Assembly (NCBI RefSeq): GCF_015207105.1
Contig: NZ_JADEXO010000031.1
Coordinates: 1 to 53,725 of the forward strand
Reading direction: 5' to 3'
From: a cf. Phormidesmis sp. LEGE 11477
GTDB lineage: Bacteria > Cyanobacteriota > Cyanobacteriia > Phormidesmidales > Phormidesmidaceae
DNA: 53,725 nt
Shown here: positions 8,734 through 16,915 of the stretch, in pieces
Position numbering within the stretch: the stretch's first letter is position 1
Layout: the number at the start of each line of letters is the position of its first letter
Program-made: the position numbers and the translations under genes
The notes under the pieces: model-generated
The model's input: only the letters and a program-made list of their open reading frames with translations
Databases searched by the model: none
What the model was told of the DNA's origin: nothing

Positions 8734-8825
8734 ATAGCAAAGCGCGGATGCATTCGCACTTTGCTATGGCACTTTGCGTTGTAGAACAAGGGATGTAGCC
8801 TTTCGTGGTGTAGTAAGCAAAGTGC
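8734..8825 (+). repeat. Two-hairpin structured element, copy 1
   Basis: A 34-nt near-palindrome at 8734-8767 (arms ATAGCAAAG and CTTTGCTAT, centre ATGCAT, 15 of 17 Watson-Crick pairs) is followed after one base by a 9-bp perfect hairpin: GCACTTTGC at 8769-8777 with GCAAAGTGC at 8817-8825, enclosing a 39-nt loop. The arms of the two hairpins are nearly the same sequence, so 8756-8764 could also pair with 8817-8825. A second copy with the same plan lies at 39016-39108 on the other strand. No T-run follows, so it does not look like a simple terminator. Confidence 0.65.
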
Positions 8826-8902
8826 GGAAAGCTATAACTCATACATCTACGCAGTTTGAGCTTTCGACATGAAACCTTTTACTCGACGACAGTCCCTAAA
8901 CT

Positions 8903-8935
8903 AAAAAGCCCCAAACTCAAAAGAGTTCAGGGCTT
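8903..8935 (-). terminator. Rho-independent terminator of the first RRM gene
   Basis: On the minus strand a stem pairs AAGCCCTGAACTC with GAGTTTGGGGCTT around a TTTT loop, with further T residues after the stem. It lies about 47 bp after the stop of the RRM gene at 8982-9236. A related stem with G-T pairs follows the second RRM gene. Confidence 0.85.
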
Positions 8936-8981
8936 GGATCGAGTCTGTCTAATTAATCAAACAGTTGCCTGATGCAAAGAC

Positions 8982-9236
8982 CTAACGGCGAGGTTCGCGG
9001 GGCTTGGCTTTGTTGACACGCAAATCACGACCCATCCACTCAGCGCCGTCTAGCGCTTCGATAGCAGCGTCTTCTTCAGAATCAGAGCTGAGGTCAACGA
9101 ATGCAAATCCGCGAACGCGCCCAGTCTCACGGTCAGTCGGCAAGGTTACTCGCTTGACAGTCCCGTACTCAGCGAAAACGCCGTTGAGGTCTTCTTGGGT
9201 GACATCATAGGAAAGATTCCCTACATAAACGCCCAT
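8982..9236 (-). CDS. Cyanobacterial single-RRM RNA-binding protein (Rbp type), copy 1
   Basis: The 84-residue protein is one RNA-recognition motif with RNP2 as VYVGNLSYD (residues 3-11) and RNP1 as RGFAFVDL. It ends in a short basic tail (KAKPREPRR) and lacks the glycine-rich tail of the cold-inducible RbpA class. These proteins bind RNA and in cyanobacteria take part in cold response or mRNA localisation. GGAG sits about 10 nt before the ATG. A close paralogue follows at 9525-9779 on the same strand, with only six residue differences, each gene having its own terminator. Confidence 0.93.
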   Translation of the reverse strand: MGVYVGNLSYDVTQEDLNGVFAEYGTVKRVTLPTDRETGRVRGFAFVDLSSDSEEDAAIEALDGAEWMGRDLRVNKAKPREPRR

Positions 9237-9457
9237 AATCTTTAATCTCCAAAAAATAGGTGAAAGAACGAAAATTGAAAAAGTTGTTGAATACTTTGTA
9301 AGTAAGTAGGCTGTAAGTAAGCAGGCGCAAAGATTCTTGTTCGCACAGTCAATCTTTGGTCTGTAATCTCTAGCCTGTCATCGGCTTGCTATCTTCGACA
9401 CAGCTACTTTACCTAGACAGAATGCTATCTAGGTAGCGTGCGCCAAAGAACACAACA

Positions 9458-9486
9458 AACCTCGAACTCAACAGAGCTCAAGGCTT
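9458..9486 (-). terminator. Probable terminator of the second RRM gene
   Basis: On the minus strand a 13-bp stem rich in G-T pairs (AAGCCTTGAGCTC with GAGTTCGAGGTTT, loop TGTT) lies about 40 bp after the stop codon. It resembles the terminator of the neighbouring paralogue, but the T-run after it is poor. Confidence 0.55.
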
Positions 9487-9524
9487 CTCTTTGGTCACTC
9501 ACGTATTCTCTAGCATGCAGATTC

Positions 9525-9779
9525 TTAACGACGCGGCTCACGTGGCTTAGCTTTGTTCACGCGCAAGTCACGCCCCATCCACTCAGCACCGTCCAAAGCC
9601 TCGATTGCCGCTTGCTCTTCTTCATCAGAAGCAAGATCTACAAAGGCAAAACCTCGTACGCGGCCAGTTTCGCGATCTGTTGGTAGGGTTACACGCTTGA
9701 CAGTACCATACTCGCCAAAAACAGAGTTAAGGTCGTCTTGGGTGACATCATAGGAAAGGTTTCCTACATAAACGCCCAT
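9525..9779 (-). CDS. Cyanobacterial single-RRM RNA-binding protein (Rbp type), copy 2
   Basis: The 84-residue product differs from the copy at 8982-9236 at six positions, mostly in the first and third helices; RNP2 (VYVGNLSYD) and RNP1 (RGFAFVDL) are unchanged. The ATG at 9779 is chosen because GGAG lies 8 nt before it; a longer frame from a TTG at 9794 would place that Shine-Dalgarno inside the gene. Codons differ at many third positions, so the duplication is not recent although the proteins have stayed alike. The region upstream is a likely cold-responsive leader, by analogy only. Confidence 0.93.
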   Translation of the reverse strand: MGVYVGNLSYDVTQDDLNSVFGEYGTVKRVTLPTDRETGRVRGFAFVDLASDEEEQAAIEALDGAEWMGRDLRVNKAKPREPRR

Positions 9780-9987
9780 ACAAGTAGTCTCCAAAAATTA
9801 AACAGGGTATTGAGAATGATAAGTCGGTCGGAAGCCTGTAAAAATTGAGGAAGATCCCTTTAAACAGAAAAGCAAACCTGTAGCCGATATCGATTTCTTC
9901 ACCACCATCTTATATCCAATTCAGAGAATAGATCACAGATGCAATGCAAATATCGTCACAAATTGCTAAGTTCACTCTCATGTCCGC

Positions 9988-10854
9988 CTATCTTAAGGAC
10001 ATAAGCACTACGCCGCTGACCATAATGCTGGCACCTAGAAGGCGAGCCCTGAGTCCTTTTTCTCCAAAGATAAAATAACCGAATAAGACTGATAGTAACG
10101 CGCTCATCCGTTTGACCGCAATAACTTGGGCTACTGGCGCTATGGTGAGCGCCAGCATTTGGCAAGTGATGGCGATCGCATTAAACCCGCCTGTCACACC
10201 CAACAGCTGCCACTGCGACAGTAAGGGCGTCAGCCCAGCGCTAGAACTGCGCCAAAACACAAAGGGCACCATGCCGCCCGCAATCACTGCGAACAAAGAC
10301 ATCGCCCAAAACAAGGGTGAAGAATTGACAACGCCAATTTTGTCAAAGTTCGAGGTAATGCTCCAGATGAACGCAACGCAGAGCATTAGTCGACTGCCAG
10401 GGTTTTGGGCCATAGAGAGTAGCGGTGCCCAGATATTTCGGCGGGCAGGCGTGATATTGAGCACGTAGGAGCCGATCACTAGCAGAACGACCCCGATAGC
10501 ATCGGCTAGGGTGGGCTGCTCATTGACGATCAGCGGTGAGGTAATCAGTAAGAATAGAGGCGTAAGCGTGACCAGCGGAACGGTGAGGGAAAGATCGGCG
10601 ATTTTGATAGCGCGGACATAGAGAGTGAAGGCCAGAATATTGAGGCCACCGCCAATGAGAAGGGCCCACCAAAAATTGGGCTGTAAGGCTGGAATACCGC
10701 CCGAGAGCCAGAGGATTGGTAGCATTAGCACCACGCCTACAGCCATAAAGCTGAAGAGAACAGAGTACTCGTCTAGGGTTTTCAGGCTTTGCTTGCCAGT
10801 GGCATCTTTACAAGCCTCGAAGAAAGCGGTGAGCGAGGCGAAAAGGAACCACAT
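9988..10854 (-). CDS. EamA-family (DMT superfamily) membrane transporter
   Basis: The 288-residue protein has about ten hydrophobic helices in two similar halves, the hallmark of 10-TMS drug/metabolite transporters. The ending motif, a conserved block around VKRMSALLSVLFGYFIFGE followed by GASIMVSGVVLM, is characteristic of EamA repeats, as is TLTPLFLLITSPLIVNE in the first half. Substrates in this family range from amino acids to nucleotide sugars and cannot be told from sequence. The gene runs in the same direction as ubiA upstream, 48 bp away, and may be cotranscribed with it. Confidence 0.85.
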   Translation of the reverse strand: MWFLFASLTAFFEACKDATGKQSLKTLDEYSVLFSFMAVGVVLMLPILWLSGGIPALQPNFWWALLIGGGLNILAFTLYVRAIKIADLSLTVPLVTLTPLFLLITSPLIVNEQPTLADAIGVVLLVIGSYVLNITPARRNIWAPLLSMAQNPGSRLMLCVAFIWSITSNFDKIGVVNSSPLFWAMSLFAVIAGGMVPFVFWRSSSAGLTPLLSQWQLLGVTGGFNAIAITCQMLALTIAPVAQVIAVKRMSALLSVLFGYFIFGEKGLRARLLGASIMVSGVVLMSLR

Positions 10855-10902
10855 AGTGGAGAACTAAGGATGAGTAATAGCGATCAATTCAAAGCAGTGG
10901 AT

Positions 10903-11826
10903 TCAAAGCACGGAGAAAGCCATGCCTGCTAGCAGGATGAAGCCGATGGTAACGTTTTGACGGAATAGATTGCCAAAAACTTTTGGAGACTTGGGGCTGC
11001 GGGTGAGCTGGCGGTATTGGCGATACCAGAGATAAGTGGAGATGGCGATCGCGATCCAGTAAAAAAAGCCCAGCGACATGGTAAGGCCGAGCCAGAGGAG
11101 CATCAAGGCAGTGCCGATGTAGAACCCGCCGACGGCTTCAGGTGCGCGCGAACCAAAAAATAGGGCGCTGGAGTTGATGCCGAGCTGCCGATCGAATTCG
11201 CGATCAGGGATAGCGTAGATAGTGTCGAAACCTAACGTCCAAAAGACAGTAGCAGCCCACAGCAGCCAGGTAGCAAATTCGAGCGTACTGGTAACGGCGC
11301 TCCAACTAATCAAGACAGCAAAGCCCCAAGCGATTGAGAGCACGAGCTGTGGCACTGGAAATACTCGTTTGGCCAGGGGGTAGAGCACAATCACAGGCAG
11401 GGCAGCGACACAGAGCCAAAAGCTGAGTGGATTGAGATAGAAAGAGAGGCCCCAAGCGCAGATAAAAGAGACAAAAGCAACCGCGATACCTACTTTGACA
11501 GAGAGTGCCTTAGCCGCTAGGGGACGGTTACGGGTGCGCTCTACCTGCCCATCTATATCGCGGTCCCAAAGGTCATTGACAACACAGCCCCCGGCGCTGG
11601 TGGCCAGCGTCCCTAGCACAATCACACCAATCAAGGGGAGATCTGGCAACCCCCGCTCCGCTAAAAAGATGGCCCACAGCGCCGGAATCATCAGAATCAA
11701 CCGACCTTCTGGCTTATCCCAGCGTAAAAGGCGAACGATTGACCCCCAGGTGGATTGACCCCAGGTGGATTGAGTAGTGGGATGGCGAGGATCTGGCTGA
11801 GGCGCTTTTTGGGCGGTGGGTTTCAT
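10903..11826 (-). CDS. ubiA: 4-hydroxybenzoate solanesyltransferase (UbiA family), plastoquinone pathway
   Basis: This membrane prenyltransferase joins a polyprenyl chain to 4-hydroxybenzoate, which in cyanobacteria leads to plastoquinone. The first aspartate motif is NDLWDRDIDGQVERTRNRPL and the second is DTIYAIPDREFDRQLGI. Hydrophobic helices fill the rest. The ATG at 11826 is chosen; a GTG at 11856 would add ten residues. The N-terminal segment contains a 15-nt in-frame tandem duplication (11744-11773) giving QSTWGQSTWG, outside the conserved core and probably tolerated. The pncB gene starts 283 bp away in the other direction, so the two share a divergent promoter region. Confidence 0.92.
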   Translation of the reverse strand: MKPTAQKAPQPDPRHPTTQSTWGQSTWGSIVRLLRWDKPEGRLILMIPALWAIFLAERGLPDLPLIGVIVLGTLATSAGGCVVNDLWDRDIDGQVERTRNRPLAAKALSVKVGIAVAFVSFICAWGLSFYLNPLSFWLCVAALPVIVLYPLAKRVFPVPQLVLSIAWGFAVLISWSAVTSTLEFATWLLWAATVFWTLGFDTIYAIPDREFDRQLGINSSALFFGSRAPEAVGGFYIGTALMLLWLGLTMSLGFFYWIAIAISTYLWYRQYRQLTRSPKSPKVFGNLFRQNVTIGFILLAGMAFSVL

Positions 11827-12052
11827 ATACAAACTTGGCGCAAGTGCAGAGGCCACCTTTCACCATACTTTAGTTTTTTCTTAGCGTCTGAAGGAATTTA
11901 ATCGCAGCCCACGCGGTCGCTGTGTTTTGGTTCTCTTTACTAAATGAAGACAGACAAGATAGTGCTCCGTTTTGAAAAATGGGTCTTCATAGCGCCGAAA
12001 AATGTGATGAGGTCGTCACTTAAGTAGAAAATAAGTGGCGCTTTCAAAATAT

Positions 12053-12073
12053 TTATGGTTAAAATAACCATAA
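12053..12073. promoter_or_regulatory. Perfect 21-bp palindrome, probable NrtR operator
   Basis: TTATGGTTA and TAACCATAA form a perfect 9-bp inverted repeat with a 3-bp AAA spacer, ending 35 bp before the pncB ATG. The operon behind it encodes an NrtR-type regulator (14258-15064). NrtR is known to bind palindromes of about 21 bp before NAD genes, so this is the best candidate operator. The palindrome is seen; the assignment is inferred. Confidence 0.75.
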
Positions 12074-12108
12074 GTCGTTGTAGTTAGCGTTCACGTTAAC
12101 AAAGACAA

Positions 12109-13572
12109 ATGGATTCTCAAGATAGGACTTCGATGCTAGCTTCTCAGGCTAATTCTTTGAGAACAGCTTTGGCTGCTGAAACAAACCTGGATACGCGGCG
12201 AATGCGATCGCACTCCATCGATCTGTCTGCCTCGCAGCTTTCAGTTTTTCCAGACGAGTACGGGCTGCTAAGCGATCTGTACCAGCTAACGATGTCGGCC
12301 TGCTATACGGGCGAAGAGATTGCGAACACGCCCGCTAGTTTTGAGCTGTTTACGCGCCGGCTACCAGCCGACTATGGCTATTTGATTGTCATGGGTCTAG
12401 AGCAGGGTCTAGACTATTTGCAGAATCTAAGCTTTAGTCCCAAGCAGATTCTAGACTTACAAAAGACGGCGCTTTTTGACGACGCCCCGAATAGCTTTTG
12501 GCGTCTGTTAGAAGATTTCCGCTTTGAAGGCGAAGTGTGGGCGATGCCGGAAGGCACGGCGGTTTTTGCTAATGAGCCAATGCTGAGGATAGAGGCACCG
12601 CTTTGGCAGGCGCAAATTGCAGAGACTTATCTATTGAATACGCTGAACTATCAGACGCTGATTGGCACGCGGGCCGCTAGGCTGCGTCAAGCGGCTGGGC
12701 CAAAGGCAAAGCTATACGAATTTGGCACGCGGCGAGCTTTTAGCCCCCAAGCCTCTCTTTGGGCCGCTAGAGCTGCGATCGCGGGCGGCATAGATGCTAC
12801 TTCTAATGTCCTAGCCGCGCTGAAGCTAGGCCGCCAACCTGTAGGGACGATGGCACATGCGCTAGTCATGGCAATTTCGGCGCTAGAAGGCGGCGAAGAT
12901 GAAGCGTTTGAAGCGTTTCATCGCTATTTTCCTGCCGCCCCGCTACTGATAGATACTTACGATACGGTGGCCGCTGCCAAGCGATTGGCTCAAAAAGTTG
13001 CTGATGGGCTGTCGTTGAACGGCGTGCGAATAGATTCGGGCGATCTGGTTCAGGTTTGCCAGCAGGTGCGATCGCATCTACCTGATATTCCGATTTTTGC
13101 CAGCGGCGATCTCGATGAATACGCCGTCGAACGGCTGCGCGCTGAAGATGCCTGTATTGACGGCTATGGACTAGGGACTAAGCTGGTGACAGGGGCACCT
13201 GTTAACGGCGTGTACAAGCTCGTTGAGATCGATGGCATCCCTGTGATGAAAGAATCTCATGGCAAGCTGACCTATCCCGGCTGCAAGCAGGTTTTCCGCC
13301 AGTACCAAGACGGGCAGATTATCGGCGATCGCCTGGCTTTGGCCATAGAAAGCACCCAGCAGGGTGAAGTGCCGCTCTTGAAAAGAGTGATGCACGATGG
13401 GATGCGAATCTCGGAATCTGAGAGCCTAGATAACATTGCAGCGCGCACCGCCGAAACTATGCAAGCCCTACCTGAGTCCGTTCGCCGCCTACAAACCCCT
13501 GAGCCGCTAACAATCGAACTTTCTAGCGGATTAGAAAGTCTGATTCAATCCACCCAAAAGCGATCCCTCTAA
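12109..13572 (+). CDS. pncB: Nicotinate phosphoribosyltransferase
   Basis: The enzyme makes nicotinate mononucleotide from nicotinate and PRPP, the salvage entry to NAD. The 487-residue sequence shows the family blocks: DEYGLLSDLYQLTMSACY near residue 50, FELFTRRLPADYGYLIVMG, then YEFGTRRAFSPQ, and a phosphate-binding region (LNGVRIDSGDL, FASGDLDEY, GYGLGTKL). About 45 residues precede the conserved core, so a later start such as the ATG at residue 5 or beyond cannot be ruled out. It is the first gene of a four-gene NAD operon with nadD, nrtR and nadE. The palindrome at 12053-12073 lies just upstream. Confidence 0.95.
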   Translation: MDSQDRTSMLASQANSLRTALAAETNLDTRRMRSHSIDLSASQLSVFPDEYGLLSDLYQLTMSACYTGEEIANTPASFELFTRRLPADYGYLIVMGLEQGLDYLQNLSFSPKQILDLQKTALFDDAPNSFWRLLEDFRFEGEVWAMPEGTAVFANEPMLRIEAPLWQAQIAETYLLNTLNYQTLIGTRAARLRQAAGPKAKLYEFGTRRAFSPQASLWAARAAIAGGIDATSNVLAALKLGRQPVGTMAHALVMAISALEGGEDEAFEAFHRYFPAAPLLIDTYDTVAAAKRLAQKVADGLSLNGVRIDSGDLVQVCQQVRSHLPDIPIFASGDLDEYAVERLRAEDACIDGYGLGTKLVTGAPVNGVYKLVEIDGIPVMKESHGKLTYPGCKQVFRQYQDGQIIGDRLALAIESTQQGEVPLLKRVMHDGMRISESESLDNIAARTAETMQALPESVRRLQTPEPLTIELSSGLESLIQSTQKRSL

Positions 13573-13646
13573 TTATCCTATTTGTCTACTTCTCTTGGCT
13601 TCTCCGGTAGCTGAGCGAAGTTGAAGTTACTTCCTACTCGCCTCTC

Positions 13647-14303
13647 ATGCGCTTCCTCTCGAAATCGCCTCGCATTGCTCTTTTTGGCACCAGCGCCGAT
13701 CCGCCCCATCTAGGACATCAGAGCATTCTACTTTGGCTGTCAGCTCACTTTGACCAGACAGTTGTCTGGGCTGCTGACAATCCCTACAAAGAAGAACAGT
13801 CTCCCATTGGCGATCGCGCTCAAATGCTTCGCCTTTTGACCGATACGCTCTCTGTCTCAGAGACGATCAACAACATCAGCGTTAGCCAACAGTTAAGCGA
13901 TCGCTATTCTATCAATTCTATTGCCCGCGCCCGCAGAATCTGGCCCAAAGCCAACTTCAGCTTTGTAATCGGCGCAGACCTGTTAGATCAGCTGCCCAAG
14001 TGGTATCAGGCCAAAGAAATTTTCAAACAGGTGAATATTCTAGTTTTTCCCCGGCCCGGATATCCGATCAAAGCCTCATCGCTCTTAGCCCTTCGACAGC
14101 TAGCCGATGTCGATATCGCTCAGCCAACAGCGCAGTATGATGTTTCATCTAGTACCTATCGCCAAACCCGCTGCGACCACAGCGAACAAACGGCTCATTT
14201 TTTCGATGACCTGCCGGCTGTCATCCGCGACTACATCACCGAGCACGACCTTTACCCATGCCTACAACAAACCACCAAAGCCAAGATCTCGACCGGTCGC
14301 TAG
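13647..14303 (+). CDS. nadD: Nicotinate-nucleotide adenylyltransferase
   Basis: The 218-residue protein carries the nucleotidyltransferase motif GTSADPPHLGHQSI near residue 14, in which the His-x-Gly-His element binds ATP. A later SSSTYRQ segment corresponds to the ISSTxIR motif. The enzyme adenylylates nicotinate mononucleotide to deamido-NAD. It sits 74 bp after pncB and overlaps the next gene, nrtR, by 46 bp in another frame, which supports one transcript. The alternate motif Thr-Arg-Gln instead of the usual Ile-Arg is a mild departure. Together with PncB and NadE it gives the whole Preiss-Handler pathway in one operon. Confidence 0.93.
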   Translation: MRFLSKSPRIALFGTSADPPHLGHQSILLWLSAHFDQTVVWAADNPYKEEQSPIGDRAQMLRLLTDTLSVSETINNISVSQQLSDRYSINSIARARRIWPKANFSFVIGADLLDQLPKWYQAKEIFKQVNILVFPRPGYPIKASSLLALRQLADVDIAQPTAQYDVSSSTYRQTRCDHSEQTAHFFDDLPAVIRDYITEHDLYPCLQQTTKAKISTGR

Positions 14304-15064
14304 TCTCGTCTAAGCAGCCTTCTAAGCAGTCAATAGCGTCGATAGAACAGCCATCAAACCCTGCAAAGCTAGCTGATTTCAAAGTGGGTGTAGATACCGT
14401 AATCTTTTCAGTAGATACAGTGCAGCATCGTTTGTTGGTTTTGCTGGTGATGCGGCATCAAGCGCCTTTTACTGACTACTGGAGCTTGCCTGGTACGCTA
14501 GTCAGAGAAGGGGAATCACTAGAGGACGCCGCCGATCGCGTATTAACAGAAAAGATCCGAGTCAACAATCTCTATCTAGAACAGCTTTTTACCTTTGGGG
14601 GGCCGAACCGAGATCCGCGTGAGTCTGAAGCTGCATATAACGTGCGCTATCTTTCGGTGAGCCACTTTGCGCTAGTTCGCTTTGAAGACACCGCGCTGAT
14701 TGCTGATGGTGTTAGCGGTATTGCCTGGTATCCGCTGGACAGGGTGCCGCAGCTAGCCTTCGATCACAATCAAATTTTGACCTACGGCTATCAGCGACTG
14801 CGAAGCAAGCTCGAATACAGCCCAGTTGCGTTTGATGTGTTGCCTGAGATGTTTACCTTAGGGGATGTTTATCAGCTCTATGCAACGGTGCTAGGCGAAG
14901 ATTTTGCTGACTATTCCAACTTTAGAACGAGACTGTTGAAGTTAAGAGTGTTAAAAGATACCGGCATCAAAACTTCTCGCGGAGCCGGTCGACCGGCGAG
15001 TCTCTATCAGTTTGACGCAGAAGCGTTTGAGCCTTTGAAAGATAAGCCTATGGTGTTTCTATAG
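14258..15064 (+). CDS. nrtR: NrtR-type Nudix-related transcriptional regulator of NAD metabolism
   Basis: An extension of about 40 residues precedes a Nudix-fold domain (about 41-170) and a C-terminal winged helix (about 185-262) ending in GAGRPASLYQFD, the typical NrtR layout. NrtR proteins repress NAD biosynthesis genes and release DNA on binding ADP-ribose or related ligands. The Nudix box LPGTLVREGESLEDAADRV is degenerate: the conserved second Gly is Thr, and the REUxEExG part reads RVLTEKIR, so hydrolase activity is unlikely. The start overlaps nadD by 46 bp; later starts would fit the domain equally well. Lying within its own target operon suggests feedback control. Confidence 0.9.
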   Translation: MPTTNHQSQDLDRSLVSSKQPSKQSIASIEQPSNPAKLADFKVGVDTVIFSVDTVQHRLLVLLVMRHQAPFTDYWSLPGTLVREGESLEDAADRVLTEKIRVNNLYLEQLFTFGGPNRDPRESEAAYNVRYLSVSHFALVRFEDTALIADGVSGIAWYPLDRVPQLAFDHNQILTYGYQRLRSKLEYSPVAFDVLPEMFTLGDVYQLYATVLGEDFADYSNFRTRLLKLRVLKDTGIKTSRGAGRPASLYQFDAEAFEPLKDKPMVFL

Positions 15065-15186
15065 CTAGCGCCGAATGCCTACTCAAAGAGAGAACTTAAG
15101 CCTTTCACGCTATGAGATTCGAACATTCACTATTGCTCTCTCATGATTGCTTCAAAGTAATCTGTTTCTACTTCTAATCCAAACTT

Positions 15187-16881
15187 ATGAAAATTGCGAT
15201 CGCACAAATCAATCCCACCGTTGGCGATCTCATTGGCAATGCTCAGCGTATTCTTGAAGCTGCGGGGCAAGCGACTGAGCTAGGTGCCGATCTGATGCTC
15301 ACCCCTGAGCTGTCGCTATGTGGCTATCCTCCTAGAGATTTGCTGATGCGTCCGAGCTTTATCACCAAAATGAAGGCTCAAGTAGAAGCGCTTGCCAAAG
15401 CGCTACCTCCAAATCTATCCACGCTCGTCGGCATTGCCGAAGACAATCTGAGTGCGGCTGAGCAAGGGCAAAAGCCCATTTTCAACAGCATGGCGCTCTT
15501 ACAGCATGGCGAAGTAAAGAAGATCTTTCACAAGCGATTACTGCCAACTTACGATGTCTTTGACGAAGATCGCTATTTCGAGTCGGGAACAAAGGCGAGT
15601 AGTTTTGTCTTGCAGGTGAATGACGAGTCTATTCATGTGGGCGTCACTATCTGCGAAGACCTGTGGAACAACGAGACTTTTTGGGGAAAGCGGGCCTATC
15701 CAATTAATCCTACTCAAGAGCTAGTCGAAAAGGGCGTTGATTTGGTAGTGAATCTGTCGGCCTCTCCGTACGTGTATGGTAAGCAGACAGTAAGAGAAAA
15801 CATGATTGCCCACGAGGCTAAGCAGTATCAAAGAGCGATTGTTTATGTCAATCAGGTGGGTGGAAATGACGATTTGATCTTCGATGGGCAAAGTGTTGCC
15901 TTTAGTCGTGAAGGACAGTTAATCAGCCGGGCAGCCGCTTTTTCGACGGATCTACAGCTAGTTAACTTTGATGTTGACAGACGAGATTTTCAAACGATAG
16001 CGGTTGAGACGCCACTGCTGTCGGCGGATGCAGAAATCTGGGCAGCGCTGGTGCTAGGCGTGAAAGACTATGCGCGTAAGTGTGGCTTCAAAAAAGCGGT
16101 CATTGGCCTCAGCGGCGGGATTGATTCTGCGCTGGTGAGTGCGATCGCCGCCGAAGCCCTCGGCCCCGAGAACGTGCTGGGTATCCTCATGCCTTCTCCT
16201 TACAGTTCCGAGCATTCTATCAGCGACGCCGAACAGCTCGCCAAGAATGTTGGTATTCCTATCCAGACGATTCCCATTGGCAAGCTGATGTCGGGCTATG
16301 ATACGACGCTTGATAGTCTGTTTAAAGGTACAGAAAGCGGCGTCACAGAAGAGAATCTACAGTCTCGCATTCGTGGCAATTTATTGATGGCAGTCAGCAA
16401 CAAGTTTGGACATCTGTTGTTAACCACTGGCAATAAGTCAGAGATGGCCGTTGGCTACTGCACACTCTACGGTGATATGAACGGCGGTTTGGCTGTAATT
16501 GCCGATGTGCCAAAGACGCGGGTTTACTCTATCTGCCGCTGGCTAAACCGAGAACAGGAGATTATTCCTGATAACATTATCACGAAGCCACCCAGCGCCG
16601 AGCTGAAGCCCGACCAGGTAGATCAAGATTCACTCCCAGACTATGAAATCTTGGATGATATCCTAGAGCGTCTAGTTCAAAAACAACAGTCGGCGGATGA
16701 TATTGTCGCGGCAGGCCATTCAGCCGCTACCGTCGAAAAGGTTGTTCGCCTAGTCACCCGTTCAGAGTTTAAGCGGAGACAAACGCCACCTGTGCTGAAA
16801 GTGACCGACCGGGCGTTTGGCATGGGCTGGCGAATGCCGATTGCTAGCCGATGGTCGCTAGAGCTATCAGCGCAGTCATGA
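15187..16881 (+). CDS. nadE: Glutamine-dependent NAD+ synthetase
   Basis: The 564-residue protein is a fusion. The N-terminal carbon-nitrogen hydrolase domain (about residues 1-260) frees ammonia from glutamine, with catalytic Glu in TPELSLCGYPP, Lys in HKRLLPTYDVFDEDRYF and Cys in VTICEDLW. The C-terminal synthetase domain has the pyrophosphatase P-loop GLSGGIDSAL near residue 310 and TTGNKSEMAVGYCTLYGD. It amidates deamido-NAD to NAD. It is the last gene of the operon, 122 bp after nrtR; that gap contains no second palindrome of the NrtR type. It converges with the helicase gene. Confidence 0.97.
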   Translation: MKIAIAQINPTVGDLIGNAQRILEAAGQATELGADLMLTPELSLCGYPPRDLLMRPSFITKMKAQVEALAKALPPNLSTLVGIAEDNLSAAEQGQKPIFNSMALLQHGEVKKIFHKRLLPTYDVFDEDRYFESGTKASSFVLQVNDESIHVGVTICEDLWNNETFWGKRAYPINPTQELVEKGVDLVVNLSASPYVYGKQTVRENMIAHEAKQYQRAIVYVNQVGGNDDLIFDGQSVAFSREGQLISRAAAFSTDLQLVNFDVDRRDFQTIAVETPLLSADAEIWAALVLGVKDYARKCGFKKAVIGLSGGIDSALVSAIAAEALGPENVLGILMPSPYSSEHSISDAEQLAKNVGIPIQTIPIGKLMSGYDTTLDSLFKGTESGVTEENLQSRIRGNLLMAVSNKFGHLLLTTGNKSEMAVGYCTLYGDMNGGLAVIADVPKTRVYSICRWLNREQEIIPDNIITKPPSAELKPDQVDQDSLPDYEILDDILERLVQKQQSADDIVAAGHSAATVEKVVRLVTRSEFKRRQTPPVLKVTDRAFGMGWRMPIASRWSLELSAQS

Positions 16882-16915
16882 CAATCAAAAAAGCCAGGAC
16901 AATCAAAATAGAGAT

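Noticed and set aside
9004-9753. Plus-strand ORFs antisense to the two RRM genes
   Set aside because: Both copies show the same antisense frame because the genes are paralogues; the products are Ser/Arg-rich shadows.
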